Source: Gammaproteobacteria bacterium (GTDB taxonomy: Bacteria > Pseudomonadota > Gammaproteobacteria > JAPPPA01). Taken from it: DNA of 64,000 bases. A model generated the notes under the pieces. That model ran no database searches. It had not been told where the DNA came from and worked only from the letters and a program-made list of their open reading frames with translations. A program made the position numbers and the translations under genes. Shown here in pieces: positions 51,332-59,672 of the stretch (within the stretch, counting starts at the first letter, position 1; each line of letters begins with the position of its first letter). Where the stretch lies: the NCBI GenBank assembly GCA_030425645.1, contig JAUHZK010000006.1:1-64000 (forward strand), written 5' to 3'.

Positions 51332-53071
51332 CTAGTTAAGCGCGGCCTGTGTTTTTTCCAGCTCGTCAAACATTGCCTGCGGTACACGACCACCGAAGCT
51401 TTCGAGGTAACGTTTAACGCCGTTGGCTTCTTCGCGCCAGTGTTCTACTTCAACGCTGGTGAGGCTACGCATGACGTCGTCAGCAACATCTAGACCGGCC
51501 AAGTTGATAGCGCCCGGTGCTGGCAGGTTACCAATCGCCGTTTCTTCGGCGGCAGCACTGCCTTCGCAGCGGCCGATAATCCACTGCAATACACGTAGGT
51601 TTTCGCCAAAGCCAGGCCACAGGAAGTTGCCGTCTTTGTCTTGGCGGAACCAGTTCACGTGGAAGATCTTAGGCAGGTTGCTGCTCTTGTTAGAGAAGCT
51701 TAGCCAGTGGCTCCAGTAGTCAGCAAAGTTGTGACCACAGAATGGTTTCATTGCCATTGGATCGCGGCGAATTTCACCAACGGTACCTTCGGCGGCGGCG
51801 GTTTGCTCAGAACCAACTGAGGCACCCATCAGTACACCATGTGTCCAGTTGCGTGCTTCCATTACTAGTGGTGCTAGCTCACGGCGGCGACCACCGAATA
51901 CGATTGCCGAAATTGGAACACCAGCAGCGGATTCAGCTTCTTCTGAGTAGCAAGGGTTTTGCGTGGCAGAAACAGTGAAGCGTGAGTTCGGATGTGCCGC
52001 AGGGGTGCTACCGTCGTAAGGGTTGCCTTTCCAATCGGTAACAGGCTCGCCTTCTGGATGGCCTTCCCACCACGGTTGGTTGTCGGCGGTGACGCCAACG
52101 TTAGTAAAGATGGTGTCGCGTTGAATCATGTCGAACGCGTTCTTATTGGTTTTAGGGCTAGTACCTGGTACTACACCGAAGTAACCGGCTTCTGGGTTGA
52201 TCGCGTATAGGCGGCCGTCGCTGCCAACGCTCATCCAAGCAATGTCGTCACCTACGGTCCAAATCTTCCAACCTGGGAATTGCTCAGGCGGGATCAGCAT
52301 CGCGAGGTTGGTTTTACCGCAAGCAGAAGGGAAGGCGGCGGCGATGTAGTGGCGCTCGCCTTCAGGGCTTTCTAGGCCAACGATTAGCATGTGCTCGGCT
52401 AGCCAGCCTTCTTGGGCCGCTTGATAAGAGCCAATGCGCAGCGCATGACATTTCTTGCCGAGTAATGCGTTGCCGCCATAACCTGAGCCAATGCTCTTAA
52501 TGCTCAGCTCTTCTGGGAAGTGCATGATTAGGCGTTTGTTTGGATCAAGCTCACCAATGCTGTGTTGGGCTTTTACGAAAGTGCCTTCGCGCTCAATACG
52601 TGCCAGCGCGTCCTTACCCATACGAGTCATTAAGCGCATATTGGCAGCTACATAAGGGCTGTCGCTGATTTCAACGCCGCAACGTGAAATTGGTGAATCA
52701 ATCGGGCCCATGCAGTAAGGAATAACGTACATGGTGCGGCCTTGCATGCAGCCGTCAAATAAAGCGTCTACTTTTGCGTGGCCTTCAGCCGGTGGCATCC
52801 AATTGTTATTTGGGCCTGCAACGTTTTCATCTTCAGTGCAGACAAAGGTAAGTTTTTCTACACGGGCAACGTCGTTAGGGTCAGAGCGGTGAAGGTAGCA
52901 ACCAGGGTGAGTTTCTTGGTTTAGCTCCAATAAATCACCGTTATCTAACATCAGCTGGATCAGCGCTTGATATTCAGTGTCGGAACCATCGCACCAGTGG
53001 ATGCGGTCGGGATTGGTTTGTTTGGCGACTTCATCTACCCAGTCTTGTAGGGCAGCTAGCGTGGTGTTCAT
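51332..53071 (-). CDS. pckG: Phosphoenolpyruvate carboxykinase (GTP)
   Basis: A 579-aa gluconeogenic enzyme converting oxaloacetate and GTP to PEP. The GTP-type family marks are clear: the kinase-1a loop FPSACGKTNLAM, the metal site region IWTVGDDIAWMSVG, RTMYVIPYCMGP, and RRRELAPLVMEARNWTHGVLMGASVGSEQTAAAEG. The C-terminal NWFRQDKDGNFLWPGFGENLRVLQW segment is also typical. The GTP form is common in marine gammaproteobacteria, in place of the ATP form PckA. It is divergent from the PBP1b gene with a 153-bp gap, where no strong regulatory motif was found. Confidence 0.96.
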   Translation of the reverse strand: MNTTLAALQDWVDEVAKQTNPDRIHWCDGSDTEYQALIQLMLDNGDLLELNQETHPGCYLHRSDPNDVARVEKLTFVCTEDENVAGPNNNWMPPAEGHAKVDALFDGCMQGRTMYVIPYCMGPIDSPISRCGVEISDSPYVAANMRLMTRMGKDALARIEREGTFVKAQHSIGELDPNKRLIMHFPEELSIKSIGSGYGGNALLGKKCHALRIGSYQAAQEGWLAEHMLIVGLESPEGERHYIAAAFPSACGKTNLAMLIPPEQFPGWKIWTVGDDIAWMSVGSDGRLYAINPEAGYFGVVPGTSPKTNKNAFDMIQRDTIFTNVGVTADNQPWWEGHPEGEPVTDWKGNPYDGSTPAAHPNSRFTVSATQNPCYSEEAESAAGVPISAIVFGGRRRELAPLVMEARNWTHGVLMGASVGSEQTAAAEGTVGEIRRDPMAMKPFCGHNFADYWSHWLSFSNKSSNLPKIFHVNWFRQDKDGNFLWPGFGENLRVLQWIIGRCEGSAAAEETAIGNLPAPGAINLAGLDVADDVMRSLTSVEVEHWREEANGVKRYLESFGGRVPQAMFDELEKTQAALN

Positions 53072-53224
53072 GGTGGGACTTTAGTCTCTTCTTCCGGGTC
53101 AGGCGCTGGGCGCAAAAAATAAAGCACGCAGTTTCGCGTTCAATGGCAGCGAATGCAAGCGATAAAGCCGGTTCCGCTGCTAGAATGGCGAGGAATTTTT
53201 CATCGTGCCGCGTTATTGCCTTTT

Positions 53225-55552
53225 ATGGTCCAGAAAAAAGCCTCGCGCGCTTCTAGTAAGCGCAAATCAAAAGCGAAACCAAAATCCAAGTTGTGGTGGC
53301 TACTAAGCCAGGTCACGGTGCTGGCTGCGGTGGTGGCTGTGGGCTGGGTTGTTTGGCTAGACATTCAGGTGTTGCGTGAATTTTCGGGCAAAAAGTGGTC
53401 AGTGCCGGCGCGTGTTTATGCTCGTCCAATGGAGCTATACCCCGGCGCTGCGATTTCGCCCGATATGCTGGCTCGCGAATTGTTGGTGTTGGGCTACCGT
53501 GAGGTAAAAACACCGAGTCGAGCTGGGCAGTTCAAGAAGTCTGGCAGTCAGGTGCACTTAATTAGCCGTCCTTTCCGCTTTTGGGATGGTGACGAGTCGG
53601 CGCGTGAACTTAATGTGCGTTTTGACGGTGATCGAATTGCGGCCTTGTTTGATCCAGCGAGTCGCAGCAATACCAGCTTGGCACGTCTGGATCCGGCTTT
53701 GATCGGGTCTATTTATCCGTCACACGGTGAAGACCGTATTTTAGTGCGTTTAGATCAAGTGCCAGAGGCGCTGGTGAGCGCGTTAATCGCCACTGAAGAT
53801 CGGCGCTTTTATGACCATTGGGGAGTCGACCCTAAATCTATTGGTCGCGCGCTGGTGGCCAACGTAAGGGCTGGAGGAGTTGCCCAGGGCGGCAGCACGA
53901 TTACTCAGCAATTGGTTAAGAATTTCTTCTTAGATAGCCGCCGTACACTGGTGCGTAAAGCCAACGAGGCGATTATGTCTTTGTTGCTAGAGCTGCATTT
54001 TTCGAAAGAAGAAATTTTGGAAGCCTATTTAAATGAAATCTATTTGGGCCAAGACGGGGCTCGTAGTATTCATGGTTTTGGTTTGGCGGCTTGGTACTGG
54101 TTCCAAACGCCATTGGAAGAGTTAGCCCTGCATGAAATTGCCTTGTTGGTCGGCATGGTTAAAGGGCCGTCTTACTACAACCCGCGACGCGCGCCAGAGC
54201 GGGCACTAAAACGCCGGAATCTGGTGTTGCAGCTGATGGCTGACGGTAGCCCAGCTTGGGCTGAAGAGGTTGAGTCGGCAAAAAGCCAACCGTTAGACAT
54301 TGTCGAGCGCTCGGTGATCGGTACCAGTCGCCACCCAGCCTTTATTCAGCTAGTGCGGCAGCAACTACAACGCGATTACCGTAGCCAAGATCTCGAGTCC
54401 GAAGGTTTACGTATTTATACGACGTTTGACCCATTGGTGCAGCGCGCCGCCGAACAAGCCGTGCGGGAACGTCTAACGCAGCTAGAGCAAGAGCGCAATT
54501 TGGCCATTGGTAGCCTGCAAACCGCCGGCGTTTTTGCGACCACGGAAACAGCCGAAGTTTTGGCGGTAGTGGGTGGCCGTGACCCGCGGGCGAGTGGTTT
54601 TAACCGAGCCTTGATGGCAAAGCGGCCGATTGGCTCATTGGTTAAGCCGGCTGTGGTTGCGGCGGCATTGGCTGGCCCAGAAGGCTACACTTTGGCTAGT
54701 TTGGTGAATGATGAACCGGTTACGGTACCGTTGCCGGGTGGTCGTGAATGGCAGCCAAAGAATTATGGTGAGCGCTACTGGGGCAAGGTGCCAGCTTACG
54801 AAATCTTGGTTCATTCTTTGAATGCGGCAACGGTTGATTTAGGTATGACGATTGGTGTGCCTGCGGTTGTTGCTCAGTTACGCCAGCTGGGTTTAAGTGA
54901 AGATCCAGAGCCATTTCCATCATTATTATTGGGTGCGCTGGAACTGTCACCGTTGCAGGTAGCTGGCCTTTATCAACCTTTAGCTGCGGGTGGTTACCAA
55001 CGGCCTTTAAGTGCGATCCGCGAAGTGCGTGATGCCGTCGGTGCGCCGTTGCAGCGCTATCCGCTGGACGTTAAACAAGCAATGGCGACGCCGGTGGCGG
55101 CGCTGCTGAATTGGAATATGCAACAAACCGTAGAGCGTGGCACCGCGCGGGCCTTGAGTTGGCTAATGCCTGAGTCGGCCGGCTTGGCGGGCAAAACGGG
55201 CACCACCAACGACTTGCGCGACAGTTGGTTCGCCGGTTTTGGTAGCAACATGTTAGGTGTGGTGTGGGTTGGACGTGATGATAACGAGCCGGCCGGTCTG
55301 ACGGGTGCTTCGGGCGCGATGCGTGTCTGGGCCGATACCATGAAATCGGTGGCTTTAGAGCCGATTGTGACAGGCCTGCCTAACGGTGCTGAATGGCATG
55401 CGATTAAGCCTGAAACCGGTGCCTTGGCTGACGGCTGTGCGGATACTACAAGGGTACCGTTTATGAGTAATCGGCTGCCGCTAGAGCAGGACGCCTGTAT
55501 GCAAAAAGATGCCCCGGGTTTCCTTAAGAAAATATTTAATTGGTTGGAATAA
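53225..55552 (+). CDS. mrcB: Penicillin-binding protein 1B
   Basis: A 775-aa bifunctional class A PBP building peptidoglycan at the inner membrane. After a basic cytoplasmic tail comes one helix (LLSQVTVLAAVVAVGWVVWLDI), a UB2H-type domain (about 70-145), then GT51 with the catalytic Glu in ATEDRRFYDHWGVDPKS and the GGSTITQQLVKN motif. The transpeptidase domain has S-x-x-K in RPIGSLVKPAV, S-x-N in HSLNAATVD and KTG in LAGKTGTTND. The ATG at 53225 is preferred over one 24 codons upstream, which would place unlikely sequence before the basic tail. It overlaps the next gene by one base. Confidence 0.93.
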   Translation: MVQKKASRASSKRKSKAKPKSKLWWLLSQVTVLAAVVAVGWVVWLDIQVLREFSGKKWSVPARVYARPMELYPGAAISPDMLARELLVLGYREVKTPSRAGQFKKSGSQVHLISRPFRFWDGDESARELNVRFDGDRIAALFDPASRSNTSLARLDPALIGSIYPSHGEDRILVRLDQVPEALVSALIATEDRRFYDHWGVDPKSIGRALVANVRAGGVAQGGSTITQQLVKNFFLDSRRTLVRKANEAIMSLLLELHFSKEEILEAYLNEIYLGQDGARSIHGFGLAAWYWFQTPLEELALHEIALLVGMVKGPSYYNPRRAPERALKRRNLVLQLMADGSPAWAEEVESAKSQPLDIVERSVIGTSRHPAFIQLVRQQLQRDYRSQDLESEGLRIYTTFDPLVQRAAEQAVRERLTQLEQERNLAIGSLQTAGVFATTETAEVLAVVGGRDPRASGFNRALMAKRPIGSLVKPAVVAAALAGPEGYTLASLVNDEPVTVPLPGGREWQPKNYGERYWGKVPAYEILVHSLNAATVDLGMTIGVPAVVAQLRQLGLSEDPEPFPSLLLGALELSPLQVAGLYQPLAAGGYQRPLSAIREVRDAVGAPLQRYPLDVKQAMATPVAALLNWNMQQTVERGTARALSWLMPESAGLAGKTGTTNDLRDSWFAGFGSNMLGVVWVGRDDNEPAGLTGASGAMRVWADTMKSVALEPIVTGLPNGAEWHAIKPETGALADGCADTTRVPFMSNRLPLEQDACMQKDAPGFLKKIFNWLE

Positions 55553-56031
55553 TGTCAAAGCCTTTGTCTGTCTTTAGTTTTCGATTAGTGGCGCTGTGGC
55601 TGCTGGCTTTGCTGTTGTCAGGTTGTGCGACATTTGGCGGGGCAGGTGGTCAGCAGGGGGCTGGCAAAACTAACCCTTGGGCTTCGCAAGCGCCTTATGA
55701 GTGGCCGCCATATCAACAAAGTGATGCCTCAGATTTGGCTCTGGGACCGGCGCCACAAGCATTGTTGGCCGAGGCCGATGCTCACTACGAGGCTGGTCGA
55801 GTCAGTGCCAGTGCCGCCAGCTTGGAGCGTGCTTTACGGTTGGCACCGCGGTCGCCGGTGGTGTGGTACCGCCTAGCTGGTTTACGAGCCAGTCAAGGCG
55901 ATCTAGCAGCAGCGAACCGTTTGGCTGAAAAAGCCAGCAGCTTGGTCACTACTGAAACTAGCCCGCGTATCCGTCAGTGGTTGAGCTGGTTAGATGATTG
56001 GCTAATCTCACAGTTGCGTCCTGCGGCCTAA
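55552..56031 (+). CDS. TPR lipoprotein, LpoP-like PBP1b activator candidate
   Basis: A 159-aa lipoprotein with a signal and lipobox (LVALWLLALLLSGC, Cys at about 25). After a Gly/Pro-rich spacer, one or two TPR motifs follow (ALLAEADAHYEAGRVSASAASLERALRLAPRSPVVWYRLAGLRASQGDLAAANRLAEKA). The ATG overlaps the mrcB stop (TAATG), so the genes are coupled. This matches the arrangement of LpoP with PBP1b in Pseudomonas aeruginosa, where the TPR lipoprotein is required for the synthase to work. The identity is inferred from architecture and location; I cannot align it here. Confidence 0.72.
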   Translation: MSKPLSVFSFRLVALWLLALLLSGCATFGGAGGQQGAGKTNPWASQAPYEWPPYQQSDASDLALGPAPQALLAEADAHYEAGRVSASAASLERALRLAPRSPVVWYRLAGLRASQGDLAAANRLAEKASSLVTTETSPRIRQWLSWLDDWLISQLRPAA

Positions 56032-56049
56032 TCTCGATTATTCGCTGCT

Positions 56050-58047
56050 GTGAGTAATTATTCCTCTCAAGCGCGGGAGACCGCCGATATCCTCGGAAAC
56101 GAGGGTGTTTTTGCTGAAGCCATTGATGGTTTCCAAGCGCGTGAAGCGCAGCAGAGCATGACAGCGGCCGTGACCGATGCGATTTTGCAGGGTAGTCAAT
56201 TGCTTGCTGAGGCAGGCACCGGCACCGGAAAGACCTGGGCCTATTTGGTGCCGGCGTTGTTGCACGGTGACAAAGTGATTGTTTCTACCGGCACCAAAGC
56301 GCTGCAGGATCAGCTGTTTCTGCGTGATTTGCCGCGAGTTAAAAAGATTCTGCAAGCGGACTGTGATGTGGCGTTGCTGAAGGGGCGTGCCAATTATCTT
56401 TGTATTCACCGTTTAGAAACCGCGAATGAAGGCTATGACATTACGCCTGCGGATCATGCCTATATTCACAAGCTTAAGACCTGGTCCCGCAGCACAGTCG
56501 ATGGCGATGTGGCGTCAGCACCGAAGGCGCCAGAATCGAAAAACGCAAACGGCTGGGCGCACTGGGGTCGAGTCACGTCGACCAATGAAAACTGCCTAGG
56601 TCAGCAATGTCCGCAATGGGATGGTTGTTTTGTGGCGTCGGCGCGACAAAAAGCGATGGAAGCCAAGCTAGTGGTGGTGAACCACTATTTGTTGTTGGCC
56701 GATTTCGCGCTTAAAGACGAAGGTTTTGGTGAGCTGCTCCCGAATGCCGATACGGTGATTATTGATGAGGCGCACCAGCTGCCCGAAATTGCCGGCAAGT
56801 TTTTTGGGGTGTCCACTAGCGCTCGGCAAATACGCAATTTAGTTGATGATGCTAAGCGTGAGCAGGTGGAGCTTGGTGAGCAGGACCCACTGTTGATACG
56901 CCATTTAACGGCGCTTGAGAAAGCTACCGCCGACTTTCGTTTGGCACTGGGCGACCGTGATGTGCGTGGCGTTTGGGTGCAGCCTCCCGACAGTATTAAA
57001 GACGCGCGCAATGAGCTGATCGGCACGTTGGGGCGCATCAAGGGCTACTTAAAACAGATTAAAGAGCGCTCAGCTGGCATTGCTAACGCCTATGAACGTG
57101 CCGGTGACTTGTTGCGCTCTTTGAATCGATTGCGTGCTACCGAAGAGCCTGTGCCGCAGCTGGAATTGGAAGACCAAAGCGAAGACGTGCATTGGTTTGA
57201 AACCCGTGGTCGCGGCTTTGCGCTGCACAGTACGCCTTTGGATGTTTCTAAGCCGCTAGCGGAGAAAGTGTTCTCGCTGCCGGCTTCTTGGGTGTTTAGT
57301 TCGGCTACTTTGTCGGTGGCTGGTGACTTTACTCATATCAAGCAACAACTGGGTTTGCCAGAGGCTGACAGTCTTAGCTTGCAAAGCCCGTTTGATTACG
57401 AAAATAACAGCCTGCTGTATTTGCCGGAGGGCATTCCAGAACGCCCGGGTGATGAGGCCACAGAAGCGTTGGTAGAGAATGTGCTACCGATATTAGAAGC
57501 CGCCAAGGGCGGGGCGTTTCTGTTGTTCACCAGTTATCGCGCGCTGAATACCGCCGCCAAGCTTTTGCGTGAGGCGCACGGTGATCGTTTATTGGTTCAG
57601 GGTGAACGTGCGCCACGCGCACTGGTGGATGAGTTTGTTGAACGCGGTGACGCTTGGTTGTTAGCTACGCAAACCTTCTGGGAAGGGGTTGATGTGCAAG
57701 GCCAAGCTTTGTCGGTGGTGGTGATTGACCGTTTGCCTTTTGCTTCGCCGGGTGATCCTGTTACCTCAGCGCGTATTGCGGCCATGAACCAAAGCGGTAA
57801 TGCCTTTATGGATTGGCAGCTACCGCAGGCAGTGATTAACTTAAAACAGGGTGCTGGACGCTTGATTCGCGATGTGTCCGATTATGGCGTGTTAGTGCTG
57901 GGCGACAGTCGAGTGACCACAAAACGCTATGGTCAGCGTTTTATCGACAGCTTGCCGCCGATGCCTCAGACACGAGATGTTGAAGAAGTGCAGTACTTTC
58001 TAAAGCATCGAGATCAACAGCAGGACCCGCAGCAGGTAAGTGCATGA
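56050..58047 (+). CDS. yoaA: DinG-family ATP-dependent helicase YoaA
   Basis: A 665-aa XPD-like superfamily 2 helicase with an iron-sulfur cluster. Walker A is AEAGTGTGKTWAYLVP, the cluster Cys residues are in NYLCIHRLE and NCLGQQCPQWDGC, and Walker B is VIIDEAH. The C-terminal motifs VFSSATLS, TQTFWEGVDVQG and QGAGRLIRD are intact. The GTG at 56050 follows the lipoprotein gene by 18 bp. YoaA acts in DNA repair at stalled forks in Escherichia coli. Its stop overlaps tsaB by 4 bp, a common neighbour pair. Confidence 0.92.
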   Translation: MSNYSSQARETADILGNEGVFAEAIDGFQAREAQQSMTAAVTDAILQGSQLLAEAGTGTGKTWAYLVPALLHGDKVIVSTGTKALQDQLFLRDLPRVKKILQADCDVALLKGRANYLCIHRLETANEGYDITPADHAYIHKLKTWSRSTVDGDVASAPKAPESKNANGWAHWGRVTSTNENCLGQQCPQWDGCFVASARQKAMEAKLVVVNHYLLLADFALKDEGFGELLPNADTVIIDEAHQLPEIAGKFFGVSTSARQIRNLVDDAKREQVELGEQDPLLIRHLTALEKATADFRLALGDRDVRGVWVQPPDSIKDARNELIGTLGRIKGYLKQIKERSAGIANAYERAGDLLRSLNRLRATEEPVPQLELEDQSEDVHWFETRGRGFALHSTPLDVSKPLAEKVFSLPASWVFSSATLSVAGDFTHIKQQLGLPEADSLSLQSPFDYENNSLLYLPEGIPERPGDEATEALVENVLPILEAAKGGAFLLFTSYRALNTAAKLLREAHGDRLLVQGERAPRALVDEFVERGDAWLLATQTFWEGVDVQGQALSVVVIDRLPFASPGDPVTSARIAAMNQSGNAFMDWQLPQAVINLKQGAGRLIRDVSDYGVLVLGDSRVTTKRYGQRFIDSLPPMPQTRDVEEVQYFLKHRDQQQDPQQVSA

Positions 58048-58754
58048 CCGCGACCATTTTGGCTATTGAAACCTCTACTCACGCTTGCTCAGTGGCTTTG
58101 CAGAAAGGGCAGGATGTCTTGCACCGTCGCGAGCTGGCGGCGCGTAAGCATGGAGAGCTTTTGCTGCCGTGGGTGCAGGGCTTGTTAGCCGAGGCTGAGC
58201 TGGAGGTTGCGGCACTGGATGCCATCGCCGTTAGTCGCGGGCCCGGTGCGTTTACTGGCGTGCGTATGGGGATTGCGGTCGCGCAGGGTTTAGCTATGGC
58301 GCATCACAAACCCACGATAGCTATTTCATCCTTGGCCGCCTGTGCGCATGGGGCTTGGCGGCAAACGGGTGCCAATAAGCATTTGGTCGCCTTTGATGCG
58401 CGTATGGGCGAGTTGTACTGGGGCCAAGTCTTGGTTGCAGAGGCAGGGCAGGCACGGCTGCTGCACGAATCCGTCCTGCGACCTGAAGATGTAGAATTGC
58501 CGCCTGACGAAGATGGCTCATGGCTGGCTGTGAGTGATGGTTGGGCTGCTTATCCTGAGTTTCAGCAACGGGCGCAGGCCTGTTTGTTGGCCGACAATAG
58601 TATGCAGTCTTGGTTGCCTGACGCCGAAGATGTACTCGCCTTGGCGCAAACAGAGTATGCCGCTGGTCGCGTATTAGAGCCTGAGAACCTTCAACCCAAA
58701 TATTTGCGGGACAACGTTGCTCAAAAGCCGAAAAAGTCCCCTTTAATAGTGTAA
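58044..58754 (+). CDS. tsaB: tRNA threonylcarbamoyladenosine biosynthesis protein TsaB
   Basis: A 236-aa ASKHA-fold partner of TsaD needed for t6A37 in tRNAs reading ANN codons. The phosphate loop ILAIETSTHACSVAL, the VSRGPGAFTGVRMGIAVAQGLA segment and LVAFDARMGELYWGQ are typical. The length is normal. The ATG overlaps the yoaA stop (ATGA). Confidence 0.94.
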   Translation: MTATILAIETSTHACSVALQKGQDVLHRRELAARKHGELLLPWVQGLLAEAELEVAALDAIAVSRGPGAFTGVRMGIAVAQGLAMAHHKPTIAISSLAACAHGAWRQTGANKHLVAFDARMGELYWGQVLVAEAGQARLLHESVLRPEDVELPPDEDGSWLAVSDGWAAYPEFQQRAQACLLADNSMQSWLPDAEDVLALAQTEYAAGRVLEPENLQPKYLRDNVAQKPKKSPLIV

Positions 58755-58791
58755 TTAGCTGTGCTCTCGCAGCGTTAATTAGGAAATAGAA

Positions 58792-59286
58792 ATGGCGCAA
58801 TCAAAAAGCACCTTGTTGAAAATTCTAGACGGTCTATCTGTCCTCCCAGAGAAGGCTCGCCCGAAAGCCTTTTCGGTTGTATTTGGTACCGCTGTTAAAT
58901 TTTTTGGCACCGCCAGCCTTAAGTTTGAAGAACTCAGCACCGAGCGTACGGTGGTCTTTATTAAAAACCGTCGTAAAGTTCAAAACCATATTGGTGGTGT
59001 GCATGCGGTGGCCATGGCCTTGATTGCAGAAAGCGCGACCGGTTCTTTAGTGGGTTTGAACTTAGGTGGCGACTCAATTCCAGTGATTAAAAGCATGACG
59101 GTTAATTACCTGAAGCGCGCTAAAGGCGATATGCGAGCTGAAGCGTGGCTAACGCCAGAGCAGATCGAGTTGATTAAAAGCACCCCGAAAGGTGAGGTTG
59201 ATGTGGCTTGTAAGGTAACTGATGCCGAAGGCAAAGAGCCAATCACGGTGCAAATGATTTGGGCGTGGACGCCTGCGCGTCGTTAA
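58792..59286 (+). CDS. DUF4442 hotdog-fold protein
   Basis: A 164-aa protein of the DUF4442 group, related to PaaI/YiiD thioesterases. The hotdog pattern is visible: IGGVHAVAMALIAESATGSLVGLNL (the long central helix and its preceding loop), then PVIKSMTVNYLKRAKGDMRAEAWL and ITVQMIWAWTP as the closing strand. The usual Asp/Glu near the helix is a Glu in LIAES. It follows tsaB after 37 bp with an AGGAAA site and ends at a terminator. Acyl-CoA or acyl-ACP hydrolysis is possible, but no substrate can be assigned. Confidence 0.8.
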   Translation: MAQSKSTLLKILDGLSVLPEKARPKAFSVVFGTAVKFFGTASLKFEELSTERTVVFIKNRRKVQNHIGGVHAVAMALIAESATGSLVGLNLGGDSIPVIKSMTVNYLKRAKGDMRAEAWLTPEQIELIKSTPKGEVDVACKVTDAEGKEPITVQMIWAWTPARR

Positions 59287-59310
59287 GCGTTTAATACGCC
59301 TATAAAACAA

Positions 59311-59345
59311 AAAGCCTCGTAGGATTTTCTACGGGGCTTTTTCTT
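59311..59345 (+). terminator. Rho-independent terminator after the DUF4442 gene
   Basis: AAAGCCTCGTAG (59311-59322), GATTTT and CTACGGGGCTTT (59329-59340) form a 12-bp stem with one G-U pair, followed by TTCTTTT. Confidence 0.85.
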
Positions 59346-59421
59346 TTGGGGAAAAGATATTGGTGCGGGTTTCGGCCCTGGAAGGATTACGCCTTTGTGT
59401 TTATTTCTTCCCGAAGGCCGA

Positions 59422-59577
59422 GTCTATTTTTGAGGCATCAAAAATAGACGAAAAAATGCCTCACCCACCGCGCGGCCGCTGCGCCCCTTGTCGTGGTTTT
59501 GGCTTGCGCTACTCACAAAATCGAGCGCCTGCGGAACTCGCTGCGCTCAAACAGGCCGCAGGCTCAATCTCGATTTT
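59422..59577. repeat. Palindrome-rich intergenic region
   Basis: This 327-bp gap (59346-59672) has no supported gene but strong dyads. GTCTATTTTTGA (59422-59433) and TCAAAAATAGAC (59438-59449) form a perfect 12-bp stem with a GGCA loop. TGAGGCAT, which includes that loop, can pair instead with ATGCCTCA further right. A second unit has AAAATCGAG (59517-59525) with CTCGATTTT (59569-59577), enclosing GCCTGCGG (59527-59534) with CCGCAGGC (59556-59563). The part GAACTCGCTGCGCTCAAACA looks like a widespread type of gammaproteobacterial intergenic repeat. It may be a MITE-like insertion or a structured RNA. Confidence 0.45.
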
Positions 59578-59672
59578 GCTCCGTTGCTCAGCCGCACAAA
59601 GGGCAGGGTGCTGCTAGCTCGTTAGCCGCATCTGGACTTTGCGAGCGCATTTTAGAAGTGTTTAAAGAATTT

